Shown here: piece by piece, positions 47,320 through 56,555 of the stretch | How positions within the stretch are numbered: the first letter of the stretch is position 1 | Layout: each line of letters opens with the position of its first letter | Assembly (NCBI GenBank): GCA_001766655.1 | Contig: MJCC01000007.1 | Coordinates: 602,479 to 666,478, forward strand | Source of the DNA: Phytomonas francai | Taxonomy: Eukaryota > Euglenozoa > Kinetoplastea > Trypanosomatida > Trypanosomatidae | Direction of reading: 5' to 3' | Length of the DNA stretch: 64,000 bases | The notes under the pieces: model-generated | What the model saw: only the letters and a program-made list of their open reading frames with translations | Database searches by the model: none | Told to the model about the DNA's origin: nothing | Made by a program: the position numbers and the translations under genes

Positions 47320-48294
47320 TCACAAGAGACGAGACTTAAACTCCTCTAGAGTTCGGCGCAAACCCTCGTCTAGCTTCACCATCGGCTGCCATCCAAGCAC
47401 CCTCTTAGCTTTGCTGTTATCAGGTTTCCGTTGTTTAGGATCATCAGCAACTTCTGGAAGGTAAACAAGGCTCGATCTGGAACCTGGTACAAGCGCAGCA
47501 ATTTTTTTGCCCATCTCCTCCACCGTGTACTCCTCATTATTCCCCAAGTTCAACGGACCTGTCTCGGTGGGGTGGTGCACAAATAGCCAAAAGGCCTCGA
47601 TCAAGTCATCAATATACTGGAAGGAACGCGTGTACTTTCCGGTGCCATAAATGGTAATGTCATTACCGCGAAGGGCTTGAATCAAAAAGTTGGACACAAT
47701 TCGGCCATCGTCAAAGCACATGCGTGGCCCATAAGTATTGAATATACGTGCGACACGAATCTTGGCACCATAGCGGCGATGAAAGTCGAAGCACAGGGAC
47801 TCCGCACACCGCTTGCCCTCGTCGTAACAACTACGGGGCCCAGTGCAATTCACGTTCCCCCAATAATCCTCAGGTTGCGGATGTACCGTCGGATCGCCGT
47901 ATACCTCCGAGGTGGAAGCAATCAAGATCGGGCAGTCCATTTGGACTGCGAGCTGTAGAACATGGTAAGTGCCAGTCACACAGGTGAGAGTGGTATTAAT
48001 GGGGTCGTTCTGGTAGTAGACCGGGGAGGCCGGGCAAGCGAGGTGAAAAATAAATGAAAAACGCTTATCAGGTGAGCGCAGAGTGACCTCAATAGGCAAG
48101 GGATTCTTTATGTCATGATGCATGAAATGGAAGTGTGGGTTTTGATTATGATCCTTGAAATTGACATCTCGGCCGCTGTAGAGGTTGTCCAGGACAGTGA
48201 CGTCGCACCCCTCCGCTATACAGCGGTCCACCAAATGGCTCCCAATGAAGCCTGCCCCACCCGTTATCAAGACATACTTTGATACCCCTGTCAT
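47320..48294 (-). CDS. UXS1: UDP-glucuronate decarboxylase (UDP-xylose synthase)
   Basis: A 324-residue extended short-chain dehydrogenase. It has the Rossmann motif VLITGGAGFIGSHLVDRC near residues 8-25, LDNLYSGRDVNF, HDIKNPL, LACPASPVYYQNDPINT, ASTSEVYGDP, CYDEGKRCAESLCFDFHRRYG with the YxxxK catalytic pair, and RIFNTYGPRMCFDDGRIVSNFL. The PASP.yYq.dPi and DEGKR.aE motifs are specific to UXS rather than epimerases. It converts UDP-glucuronate to UDP-xylose with bound NAD. There is no N-terminal membrane anchor, so this is the soluble type. UDP-xylose synthesis is patchy among kinetoplastids (described in Trypanosoma cruzi) and depends on UDP-glucose dehydrogenase, not seen in this window. 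Confidence 0.92.
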   Translation of the reverse strand: MTGVSKYVLITGGAGFIGSHLVDRCIAEGCDVTVLDNLYSGRDVNFKDHNQNPHFHFMHHDIKNPLPIEVTLRSPDKRFSFIFHLACPASPVYYQNDPINTTLTCVTGTYHVLQLAVQMDCPILIASTSEVYGDPTVHPQPEDYWGNVNCTGPRSCYDEGKRCAESLCFDFHRRYGAKIRVARIFNTYGPRMCFDDGRIVSNFLIQALRGNDITIYGTGKYTRSFQYIDDLIEAFWLFVHHPTETGPLNLGNNEEYTVEEMGKKIAALVPGSRSSLVYLPEVADDPKQRKPDNSKAKRVLGWQPMVKLDEGLRRTLEEFKSRLL

Positions 48295-48669
48295 TAAGTA
48301 TATTCACGGAAACAAAATGTACCCTTCCTGAAAGCTAACGTTTGATTATTATTATTTTTTTTGTTAAAAGGGAATAGAAAATAAGTGTAAATACGAAGAA
48401 AGTCGATACTGAACACACTTGTTCGATCTGAAGAGGGAAAAAGGGCGGAGAGGAACCCAACGTTTAGAAAGAGAGATAAAAAAGGCACAATAAAAAGGAA
48501 TCATAATTTTCTTCATCATTCAACCACAAACAGAAAAAAAAAAGGATGAAACGCGTTAACAAGGCTGCTGAAGCTACACACTACACTAATTCAGTGACAT
48601 ATAACCCCTCATTGAGAAGTTAAATATGGAAGGAATACAATTTAATTTTAAAATCATTTTTACGACTCT
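48295..48669. other. Intergenic
   Basis: No gene seen. Confidence 0.6.
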
Positions 48670-51597
48670 TCACATGTTCCCGGAAGATTGCAGTTCCTCA
48701 ATCAAGCTATTCAGCGGCGCGGAGGAGGCAGCTGCGTGGCGCGGGTGGAACGCCTTCACCACTGGCTGCACGGCTAGACCACTGAGATTACCAACTGTGT
48801 TAGAGGTAACTCCGGTATCAGAGGGGTTAGAGGAAGTTGCGTTGGCTGTATTCTGAGCGGTTAATCGGACGAGAGTATTGATGGAGTCCTTATCAACATC
48901 GTCCTCGAGGTCCTCAATGCTCTTGGATGTAAAGCGACGCCGCAGTTTAGGCCAGTTTCGAAAGGCACGAAGGTCATTATAGCGAAGTGGTTCACGGACA
49001 CCATGTATGACACCAGGCAGTGTGCGCACGCGCAGCACGACGTCAGCCGGCTCGCTCACGCAAAATGAGGTCCAGCCCAGACCGCAAATGTAGATATCCG
49101 CCTTCGGTCGACGACGGTGCCTGTTGTAGCACTCAAACAAATAGTCCCTGCTCTCAGAAAGTCGAAGGGTACTGCCGGAGCTACTGGTGAGCTGTTCTAG
49201 CGAACCGGGTGGCTCCAATACCTTCCCGATCTGCTCCTCCCAAAATGTGTCGGCCTTTTCGGTGTTAACAATGGCATGGCGAGCCTTCTGAGAAGTGTAC
49301 ACCATAAAGAGCAGCCCCCGTAGAGGGCCCTTTATCACACTCACAGCTGCTAATCCTGCAAGAAAAAGAGTATGTCCTGGTAAAAGAATAAAGCACTGCG
49401 GGTTTCGGAACTTACGAATCAGCGTCCGACGCATCTGTAAGAGGGTCAGAGGCGAGTGTTGATGCCAATGCGGAATTAAACCGGGAGTATCATAGAAAAA
49501 AGTCTGCTCCGTGTGTGGCGTGTTTGCCTCGCCACCCCCCTTCGCTTCGGGCTTCTTAAGTGAGATACGGACCGCGTTTATGGAAACTGTTGTTCCCGGC
49601 AAAGACGAGACCGTAAGCAGCTTGGAGGCCTTCTTGTCGTGGCGGGATGGAATATCAAGCATTTCAGCCTGGTTAACATTCGGTGGGGTATACCAGCGCC
49701 AGAAAACGGCCTCCTTCCCGGTACGGGAGTCTACCTTCGTGTAGTACACTTTCCGGCTTTGTGGATGAGGAGGTTGCGGCACGTATAGCTTGTGAGCGAT
49801 GGCGTTGAGGAGAGACGACTTCCCGGAATTGGCTGCTCCGATAAAATACGTTGGTATCGGCTTCTGTGGCCGCCTTAGGTTCAAGTTGGAGGCATCCTCA
49901 ATGGTTTCAATAAGTTTATCGACATTCCAGCCGCGTTTGGCTGATATAGGAACCACGCTACGTACTAAGTGCCTCGGAAGGCCAAACTGCGTTGCGATAT
50001 CAAGCACCCAATGTTGCACATAACGCTCTGGTATCAGGCAGGACGCGACCGCACGGTCCTTTCCGCCATACTGGAAACTACGGTTTCGCACACAATCCAT
50101 CTTATTTGCCGCAATGATAACAGCATTGTTCATACTTATTAACCCAGGCAAGTCGTAGATCATTGAGCCAGGGAAATCTGTGATGTCGACCACAAGCACC
50201 ACAACACACCGCCGCTCTTTTAGTACCCGGAGTTTCTCTGTGAAGTCTGGCGCGGACCACACCTTTCGGCGACCCTTTACTCCCAAATTCTCCAATGCAT
50301 GGCAACGGTTGCAGACAAACGGCGTTGATCGATCACGGTAAAAAGCGTTAAACTCCTCCTGTGTCATGAAGTCCAGCCACTCCTCCCCAACGTGACGGCC
50401 ATTCTTCTCCCAATGCGCCTGTAGCTCTGTCATGCGAGCCGCGTATTCATGGCGAGCCTGAACCTTTTGTTGTCGTTCAAGAATGTACCGCTCGATCTCC
50501 CCTTTCCTAACATAACCGAATTCGGATTCGTTTTCACCCTGCAGCAGTGCCCCGCATCCCGAGCAGCAATCGCGACCGAGGACTGGGATGTGAAACGTGG
50601 ATGGCGTGTCCATCAAAATGGATGTCTTGTTTGTGAGCACCTGCTCCATCTCCTGGTTTGCGTCCTGTCCTAGCACATGGGCTCCCTCCCACTCAAGAAA
50701 TTTTCGCTCCATCTTGTTCCCCGCAAGCTCCAGCTGATGCTCAATGGCGAACTTGTCCTTTTCGTACGTGTCAAGAAGGACACCGTACTTCATTTTCTCT
50801 GACAAGTTCGTCATCTTTTTCCGAAGCAATTGAGGAGCTGGATCTGTGCTAGGGTCCTTGAGCTGCGTGTCTAAGGCCTCCTCAGCCTCCATGTCCACAA
50901 GCTCCTCTGACCAACCCATTATTTTGTGAAAAAGCTTGTTAATATGGCGCGGCAGAACAATGGAGTCGACCGCCTCCTTCTTACTTCGCTTATAGGATTG
51001 AAGGTGGACAGGTACTGGGCCTTCGGGATACGTGTGCACCCCCTTCACCTCGAGATTTAAGGCATTCCCAAAAGCAAGACGGGCTACGGTCGGTTCCCCC
51101 GCCGCTTCCGCAGCTGGGCTCTCGGTAGAGGACAACGAAGCCGCGAGCAATGCGCGCGTCCGCCCCGAATCCTCCCCGTACGGCAACACCGCCGCAGCAC
51201 TCTGCGAAGAACTTAAGGCCACCATCTCCGACGACAAGGCGGTTGGTGCAGAATTTTCCTGCGGAGATGAAAGTCGCGCGTGTGATTCCGACGTTTCCCG
51301 CGCGTGGGAGAGTTCCTGTACCCCTCCTCGAAGGCCCTCTGCCGCGGCTTGGGGGGAAAGGTGCGGGCTACGCACCCCTAAGGGCGGGGATGTGGTGAGA
51401 TTGCCAAGCACAACTTGGCCGTCTTCTGCGGACACGTCCGTGCTGGAAGTCACTTCGATACGTCCAGCACTCGTAGCTCTACGATCCCTCCAAGGTTTCG
51501 TGGCGCGAGGGTTTCTTAACTTCTTAAAAAAATCATGCTTGCTGTACCCCAACGGTGGTGCTTTTTTTTTGAAATAACAAAGACTTCTGATAAACAT
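48670..51597 (-). CDS. Circularly permuted GTPase, YqeH/NOA1-like, probably mitochondrial
   Basis: A 975-residue protein with the GTPase motifs in permuted order. A zinc-finger-like segment comes first (RDCCSGCGALL...CNRCHALENLG, about residues 345-435). Then G4 (ANKMDC), G5 (SAKRG), G1 (FIGAANSGKSSLLNAI), G2 (LPGTTVS) and G3 (FYDTPGLI). This order plus the zinc knuckle is specific to YqeH/NOA1/Gep3, which act in small-subunit assembly of bacterial and organelle ribosomes. The N-terminus (MFIRSLCYFKKKAPPLGYSKHDFFKKLRNPRATK) is basic and fits mitochondrial targeting. Residues 40-330 are a low-complexity then helical extension, and the C-terminal 300 residues continue the family domain (HALLGLAAVS-like, PADVVLRVRTLPGV). 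It is longer than NOA1 (about 700), mainly through the extensions. Confidence 0.88.
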   Translation of the reverse strand: MFIRSLCYFKKKAPPLGYSKHDFFKKLRNPRATKPWRDRRATSAGRIEVTSSTDVSAEDGQVVLGNLTTSPPLGVRSPHLSPQAAAEGLRGGVQELSHARETSESHARLSSPQENSAPTALSSEMVALSSSQSAAAVLPYGEDSGRTRALLAASLSSTESPAAEAAGEPTVARLAFGNALNLEVKGVHTYPEGPVPVHLQSYKRSKKEAVDSIVLPRHINKLFHKIMGWSEELVDMEAEEALDTQLKDPSTDPAPQLLRKKMTNLSEKMKYGVLLDTYEKDKFAIEHQLELAGNKMERKFLEWEGAHVLGQDANQEMEQVLTNKTSILMDTPSTFHIPVLGRDCCSGCGALLQGENESEFGYVRKGEIERYILERQQKVQARHEYAARMTELQAHWEKNGRHVGEEWLDFMTQEEFNAFYRDRSTPFVCNRCHALENLGVKGRRKVWSAPDFTEKLRVLKERRCVVVLVVDITDFPGSMIYDLPGLISMNNAVIIAANKMDCVRNRSFQYGGKDRAVASCLIPERYVQHWVLDIATQFGLPRHLVRSVVPISAKRGWNVDKLIETIEDASNLNLRRPQKPIPTYFIGAANSGKSSLLNAIAHKLYVPQPPHPQSRKVYYTKVDSRTGKEAVFWRWYTPPNVNQAEMLDIPSRHDKKASKLLTVSSLPGTTVSINAVRISLKKPEAKGGGEANTPHTEQTFFYDTPGLIPHWHQHSPLTLLQMRRTLIRKFRNPQCFILLPGHTLFLAGLAAVSVIKGPLRGLLFMVYTSQKARHAIVNTEKADTFWEEQIGKVLEPPGSLEQLTSSSGSTLRLSESRDYLFECYNRHRRRPKADIYICGLGWTSFCVSEPADVVLRVRTLPGVIHGVREPLRYNDLRAFRNWPKLRRRFTSKSIEDLEDDVDKDSINTLVRLTAQNTANATSSNPSDTGVTSNTVGNLSGLAVQPVVKAFHPRHAAASSAPLNSLIEELQSSGNM

Positions 51598-52011
51598 GGT
51601 TTTACAATTCTACTTTGGTATAGTATCTTTCGTCAGTTCCATGGTACCCAAAAGACTAAAAAGCAAAAGAGGCGAAAAGGATATAAAGAGTAAAATTATT
51701 CTGAACATCTGCGAAGCAGAAAAGAGTGACAAAAACACAAGAAATAGAGACATCAAGAAATCATGGATAAGTCGGTGCACAGTTTATTATCAAATTCAAC
51801 AACAACAAAAAGGAAAAACACGGCCCTCCCTGTGAAATTACAACGCTATTATCAGTCAACTAAACTCATAGCAAAAGGTAAAACGATTGGAAACATCATA
51901 AGTAGATCTCGAATATGCGTTAAAAAATTGACCCTTGCTTGTTACCGTTGTCGCCTCCAATCTTTTGAAAATTTTCAACTTTATGATCTTGACCTTTATA
52001 CTCAGAGGAAG
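51598..52011. other. Intergenic
   Basis: No gene seen. Two plus-strand open frames (51596-51835 and 51763-52122) lie here, without recognisable features. Confidence 0.6.
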
Positions 52012-52446
52012 CTACCGTCTTTGTTGTGTTTGGCCACTTGTAACTTGGATCAAATGAACCGCTACACGGTAGTCCCCAATCGCTCGAAGAAGTTCACCTT
52101 CCTCCTTCTTCATTACCTCTGATGTGCGCTGCTTTTCATTCGAGATTCGTTGCTCCTCAGCGTCGCACTGCTGAATGGTCGCTTCGTTGATACTTATGAG
52201 CTTGTCTACAGGTATGCGCATAAAAGCTCGTCCGACACCACGGTACACAGGGTGCCCTACATTGAGTTTAGCTAACTCGCCAACGGTAATTTCTGAGCGA
52301 CGCTTATCTCGTTTCAGGGATAGTTGACGAGTGGCCATGGTTTTTACGGCATTCTGAAGAGATTCAACGCGTTGTTGGTGTTCCACAACAAGCTTCTCCC
52401 TCTCCATCAGATCCGCCTGTGCCGCTGCCGGGATGTTACTGGTCAT
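52012..52446 (-). CDS. PFDN1: Prefoldin subunit 1-like (beta-type)
   Basis: A 144-residue protein with the beta-type prefoldin pattern: an N-terminal coiled coil (residues about 10-50), a beta hairpin LNVGHPVYRGVGRAFMRIPVDKLI, and a C-terminal coiled coil. The YRGVGRAFM motif matches the prefoldin 1 YEGVGRMFIL. Prefoldin hands unfolded actin and tubulin to the CCT chaperonin in the cytosol. Length is normal, with a short polar tail. Confidence 0.85.
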   Translation of the reverse strand: MTSNIPAAAQADLMEREKLVVEHQQRVESLQNAVKTMATRQLSLKRDKRRSEITVGELAKLNVGHPVYRGVGRAFMRIPVDKLISINEATIQQCDAEEQRISNEKQRTSEVMKKEEGELLRAIGDYRVAVHLIQVTSGQTQQRR

Positions 52447-52802
52447 CGCTGAATATGGGAAAATAATAGTTATATAGCGGAGACTCTTTCTTGACTTTCA
52501 AAAAAAAAAAAGCGAAACACCACAAAATTGGGAACAAAAGAACTTGAAAAAAAAATAACAATAAAAATGTGATCCAATCATCTAAAAGAAAACACCAGGA
52601 TCTTATAAAGAAGAACAAATGTCCCTATATATAAAAAGAGTGATCCTTTTACACTATCACCCCTTGTTAAAACTCACCCTTTTTCAGAAAAGCTTAGAAA
52701 CCTATGTAAGCTTCGGTTCGCTCTCTCTTTCTCTTACGCACTCTCTTGTAATAGATAAAGTCCAAAAATGGTCCCCCTTTCTTATCGAATGATTTCCTCC
52801 TT
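52447..52802. other. Intergenic
   Basis: No gene seen. An A run at 52500-52511 reads as T on the sense strand. Confidence 0.6.
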
Positions 52803-53582
52803 TTACTTCAACCCGTACATGATAACTGGAAACAAGTCTTGAGGCCATTCTTTCTGAAAGGACTCCTTGACGACCCGCACGCCAGCCTTCTCGAATAACT
52901 GTTTATAATGGACATCGGATCGAGTCAGACTGCTATCCTCCTTATCGACAAGGAACCTACTCCCACTAATGCAATTTTCCTTGAAGAAAATGTAACCTCG
53001 CGGGGTAAGTGCCCGTTTGCAGTTATGGAAGAACTTCACAAAATCGCTATCCGTTAGATAGATTGCGCACCACTGAATCACAATCAAATCGTATGTCCGT
53101 GGTCGCAGAGAAGCCTTTTCCATCGAAGAGAGGATAAATTCCCCCACAGGCAGGCCATCGAGTTCTTTCCTGGCCTGCTCTAGCATGTGCTCAACCGGCT
53201 CCAATAGATCGGTTACTTCGTAGAGCTTACACAGAAGCTGCTTGGTGATGCGGCCGATGCCGGCCCCACAGTCGAGTGCGCGCCGCGTGCCGTGGTCAGG
53301 GAGCGCGGCGATAAACTCCGCGGACTCCTTCACATCCATGTCGTGGACGCTCGAGAGACCACCGAGGACCCCGTCCATCGTCGCGGGGGTTTTCCTCCAG
53401 TACTCGAGCGACTTCCCGTACCACCCCCTACGCGCGTCGTAGAGGTCGCCCTGGAGCTCGCGCCGCCACATCGCCTCCGCCGAGGCGTATGAATGCCCCT
53501 GGTTATCCGCCCCCGCGATCGGCCTCGCGCGCGGCCCCTGCGAGGCCCCCGAGCCCCTCCCCTGATGCGTGCGATCGGACAT
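52803..53582 (-). CDS. N-terminal alpha-N-methyltransferase (NTM1-like)
   Basis: About 260 residues from the ATG at 53582, or 285 from the ATG at 53657. YGKSLEYWRKTPATMDGVLGGLSSVHDMDVKESAEFI matches the NTM1 signature Y.yW..ip.TvdGMLGG...is..Di..S..FL, the substrate-binding N-terminal part. Then LDCGAGIGRITKQLL is the SAM-binding motif I, and LIVIQWCAIYLTDSDFVKFFHNCKRALTPRGYIFFKENC matches DvIW.QWv.ghLtd..l..Fl.rc...L.p.G.iviKdN. The enzyme methylates the free alpha-amino group of proteins with an X-Pro-Lys start. A pyrimidine tract (TTTTCCTTTTTTTTCCCCTC) near 53695-53670 ends so close to the ATG at 53657 that the first AG overlaps codon 2; this favours the ATG at 53582. Confidence 0.85.
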   Translation of the reverse strand: MSDRTHQGRGSGASQGPRARPIAGADNQGHSYASAEAMWRRELQGDLYDARRGWYGKSLEYWRKTPATMDGVLGGLSSVHDMDVKESAEFIAALPDHGTRRALDCGAGIGRITKQLLCKLYEVTDLLEPVEHMLEQARKELDGLPVGEFILSSMEKASLRPRTYDLIVIQWCAIYLTDSDFVKFFHNCKRALTPRGYIFFKENCISGSRFLVDKEDSSLTRSDVHYKQLFEKAGVRVVKESFQKEWPQDLFPVIMYGLK

Positions 53583-53915
53583 CTGAGAGCAGGTCCTTTG
53601 TTGAGTTTGATTTCTTGCGTGCAGCTTCAAGGACGCGATGAAATTAGCATTTCTCATGGATAGGCGTGTGAAAAGGAGGGGAAAAAAAAGGAAAACAAGT
53701 AGCACCGGCGAAGTGTATCCACCTCACGTAGCGAACGAGTGGAAAGGAGGATGGGCATATCGAACCGCATATTCAAAGAGTACACTCTGGTAGAGAATGA
53801 GAAGTTTCACAGACTAATAATTTCTCCTTTGATGTTAGAACAAATGCAACCAAATTACTATATTGTATAAAAGCATGCATAAAAACAGAGTATTTTCTAT
53901 CCTAAAGGGCAACAT

Positions 53916-53947
<32 letters not shown>

Positions 53948-53992
53948 AAAAGGCTACACCCACCATAGCAACACGCAGCAAAACTAATAGGA
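53583..53992. other. 5' leader region of the methyltransferase gene and intergenic DNA
   Basis: 53583-53657 is open in frame with the methyltransferase and may be either 5' UTR or coding. The rest holds a pyrimidine tract and a TA run at 53916-53943; no other gene is seen. Confidence 0.55.
53916..53943. repeat. (TA)n microsatellite
   Basis: About thirteen TA units. Confidence 0.9.
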
Positions 53993-54886
53993 TTAAATAA
54001 CTTTCTGCAAATCCTTTAATAGGTTCTTCCGCCCAAACGCACGGAAGTTGAAAGGGTTTCTGGTCCCACTGGTAAGGGTCCTGCCCTTCGAGTCCGTCCC
54101 GTAATACGAGACCACGACCGACACCTTCGCCGAGCTCGCAAGCTCCGCGGCGTCTTTATAGCACCGCGCGCAGTTCCTGTGGCCCTGGTCCCCGATGCAG
54201 ATCTGCTCGCGATCCAGCAAGCACCGCTCCCCGTCCTGGGTATTCCCGCAGGTCGCGACGAACCCCGTCTGGAGGGGTCGTTTAACAGACGCGAGCTTGG
54301 CCATGGCCTCGAGATTGGGGCCGGGGGCCGGGGAAAGCGCGGACGAAAAAAGCGCGCTTTGCGCGTCGCCCTCGTAGTTGAAGAACCCCTGGTGGAGGCC
54401 GACGTCGAGGAGCAGCGTCGTGGCCACCGCGGCCGTCCCGGACCCCCCGCAGGCCCCCAAGTCCCGCTCCACGAGAACCGCCGCGGCGTCGGCGTAGACG
54501 GGCTCCGGCAGGCCCACGCGGTTCGCGTTCCCGAAGCCGTAAACGGAGAGATAACGCCGGCCGGGGTCCGCCGAAAAGGCCTTCGACGTCGTCTGCACGG
54601 CGGCAAGGGCGGCGGCGCCGCTGAGGTTGAAGAGCTGCAGGCGGTCGACCTCCGGCGCGAAGCCGAAGACGGCCGTCCGGACCTCCTCGGCGGCCCCCGC
54701 CTTCACGTAGTTCTCCGCCGCGAGGTCGACAATGAAGCGGAGGTCGAGCCGCGCGCGGGCGGCGCAGGCGGGGCCGGTCGACGACCACGGCCGGCAGGCC
54801 TCCCCGGCGTCGTCGGCGCGCGCGAGGGCTACAACGCACAAACAGACAAAAATAAGCCCGTTCGCGGAAAGCAATCCGTGGTGCAT
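53993..54886 (-). CDS. Unknown secreted or lumenal protein with signal peptide
   Basis: The first ATG is at 54886, giving 297 residues. MHHGLLSANGLIFVCLCVVALARADD is a clear signal peptide, with cleavage plausible after LARA. The mature part has paired cysteines: EACRPWSSTGPACAAR at the start, LGACGGSG in the middle, and a cluster FVATCGNTQDGERCLLDREQICIGDQGHRNCARCYKD near residues 210-250. No C-terminal membrane segment, GPI signal or ER-retention motif is seen; the end is FGRKNLLKDLQKVI. The family is not recognised. The gene is GC-rich, so other long frames over it (54016-54606, 54282-54839, 54179-54931 plus strand) are shadows. An ER-lumenal, secreted or endosomal role is inferred from the signal only. 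Confidence 0.7.
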   Translation of the reverse strand: MHHGLLSANGLIFVCLCVVALARADDAGEACRPWSSTGPACAARARLDLRFIVDLAAENYVKAGAAEEVRTAVFGFAPEVDRLQLFNLSGAAALAAVQTTSKAFSADPGRRYLSVYGFGNANRVGLPEPVYADAAAVLVERDLGACGGSGTAAVATTLLLDVGLHQGFFNYEGDAQSALFSSALSPAPGPNLEAMAKLASVKRPLQTGFVATCGNTQDGERCLLDREQICIGDQGHRNCARCYKDAAELASSAKVSVVVSYYGTDSKGRTLTSGTRNPFNFRAFGRKNLLKDLQKVI

Positions 54887-56036
54887 TTCGCTTCCTTCAC
54901 GTTTGGTGATCGATCGACTCCGATATGGTGATTTGAAGAAGAAGAAAAGGGAACCTCTCCCACACACACAAGCACATTTAAAAAAAAAGGTTTCGGCTCA
55001 GAAAAGTTCATTCGGCACCAGAGATGTGCCACACGCTGGGTCACTTTGTAGCCCTCTGAGTGTTCTTTGGAATAATTGGGAATGCATGCCCCTTTTTTAT
55101 AAATCCTAGAAGGACGTGAATTCATCTATTGCAAGACATGTTATCATATGAATATAAACATATATAATAATAATACAAGCTACCCCACACAGCTTTAGTA
55201 ATGAGCACATTACCTGCTCACTCTTGCGTATGGGTGCGGTAAGAAAAGGAAAGGATGAAGGTGACACGATAAAAGTGTCTACTCGCACCAGGATTATGCT
55301 TTCAATCGGAGGGCATAGTCCAATGGAAGATTGAATGAACCAAAACATCCTTACCTTTATGGTAAGGAAGCTAGGATTAAATGAAGATAAAAAGGGATCC
55401 GCTAAGGCCTCATCTCTTGTACTTTCCCATAATCAGTAGTCAAACGTCACGAAATAGAAGTTCTTAGAATAACGCATAGAAACCTCTACAGTATACCCCA
55501 CTCACATGATTACTGAGTGAAACTCCGCGTTCATGAATCCATCCCACGCCTCAAGATGATAGTTGAGGTGATACTTAAAAAAAAAAAAACGATTGCTATC
55601 TCCGATCCTGTCCTCTTTTGCTGCAGCTGAATGTAATAGATGCTCGTGTGGAGGATATCAGACACCGCATTGCGAAAGATAATGTACACACGTTGGTCTT
55701 GTGTGGTAAGGCCACCAATATAAGGAGACAAAAACGTACTGTGACCTGTGAATATAGATAATATGGTTCAAAATGAAATGAAAAAAAAAAGAAATGAAGA
55801 GAGAATTGTATGTGTGTCCCTTGATTGTCGCTGTGCATCATATTTTTTAAAAAGAGAAGAAATAGTAAACTCCTCGTCAAGATGTAATTAATATATTTAA
55901 TATTAAAACCTTCGTTATCACATCAAAATCAGTGAATTTTGATCTCCACAATCTCATTTTCTCTTTGTAAACGCAAACACACGGTACTGGTGAAAAGAGA
56001 AAAAAGCATTGAGCGAGAGACATTTAAAAGACGAGC
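54887..56036. other. Intergenic, 1.15 kb
   Basis: No gene seen; three minus frames of 66-98 codons lack features and two begin at non-ATG codons or in A/T runs. Confidence 0.55.
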
Positions 56037-56555
56037 TCAACGCATAACCATCATTTTCTTTGGTCTCGGCACCTTAAAGGAGGCCAGGAAGGAAATCAAT
56101 GAATAGCGAGTCACCCACATACAGGCAACAGCAAAGAGTGTGACCAGTGCAAACGCACAGCGGTCCGCCTCCCATACCGCATCTGGGCTCGATGACCCTC
56201 GCGTAGTATTTTCTACAACCACCTTAAAGTGAAGGGGCTTGCTGCCGTCCAGAGGCAACGATAAGACAGAATCCGCCGTATTTAATCGATAACGGGGGTC
56301 AAAAAGCTCCACAAGCACCTGAACCTCCTCGACAGTGACTGGTAGTCCTGTAAAGCTGAAGGTATTGGTGATGTCAAGGTTTCCAGTTCGCACAACCGTA
56401 CCTTTGCCGGTATCCACCGCACGAATGGTAATGTATGGAATGATTTCAGGATCCGCCTCCACCCATCCTGCGATGGAACGCCTTCTTTCGCTATGCGCAG
56501 AAGCCGTAATGGATAGCAGAAAAAGTAGGAAAACAAGGCAGGGGCCACGAGACAT
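56037..56555 (-). CDS. ER membrane protein complex subunit 7-like
   Basis: The first ATG is at 56555, giving 172 residues. A signal peptide (MSRGPCLVFLLFLLSITASAHS) is followed by a beta-sandwich domain: IAGWVEADPEIIPYITIRAVDTGKGTVVRTGNLDITNTFSFTGLPVTVEEVQVLVELFDPRYRLNTADSVLSL. This carbohydrate-binding-like fold, with G.f.f..lP...Y.v.v.sp.y.f, is the EMC7/DUF2012 pattern. A single membrane helix (FALVTLFAVACMWVTRYSLISFL) and a short basic tail (KVPRPKKMMVMR) follow. EMC7 is part of the insertase that places tail-anchored and multi-pass proteins in the ER membrane. Size and topology fit; sequence is divergent. Confidence 0.6.
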   Translation of the reverse strand: MSRGPCLVFLLFLLSITASAHSERRRSIAGWVEADPEIIPYITIRAVDTGKGTVVRTGNLDITNTFSFTGLPVTVEEVQVLVELFDPRYRLNTADSVLSLPLDGSKPLHFKVVVENTTRGSSSPDAVWEADRCAFALVTLFAVACMWVTRYSLISFLASFKVPRPKKMMVMR

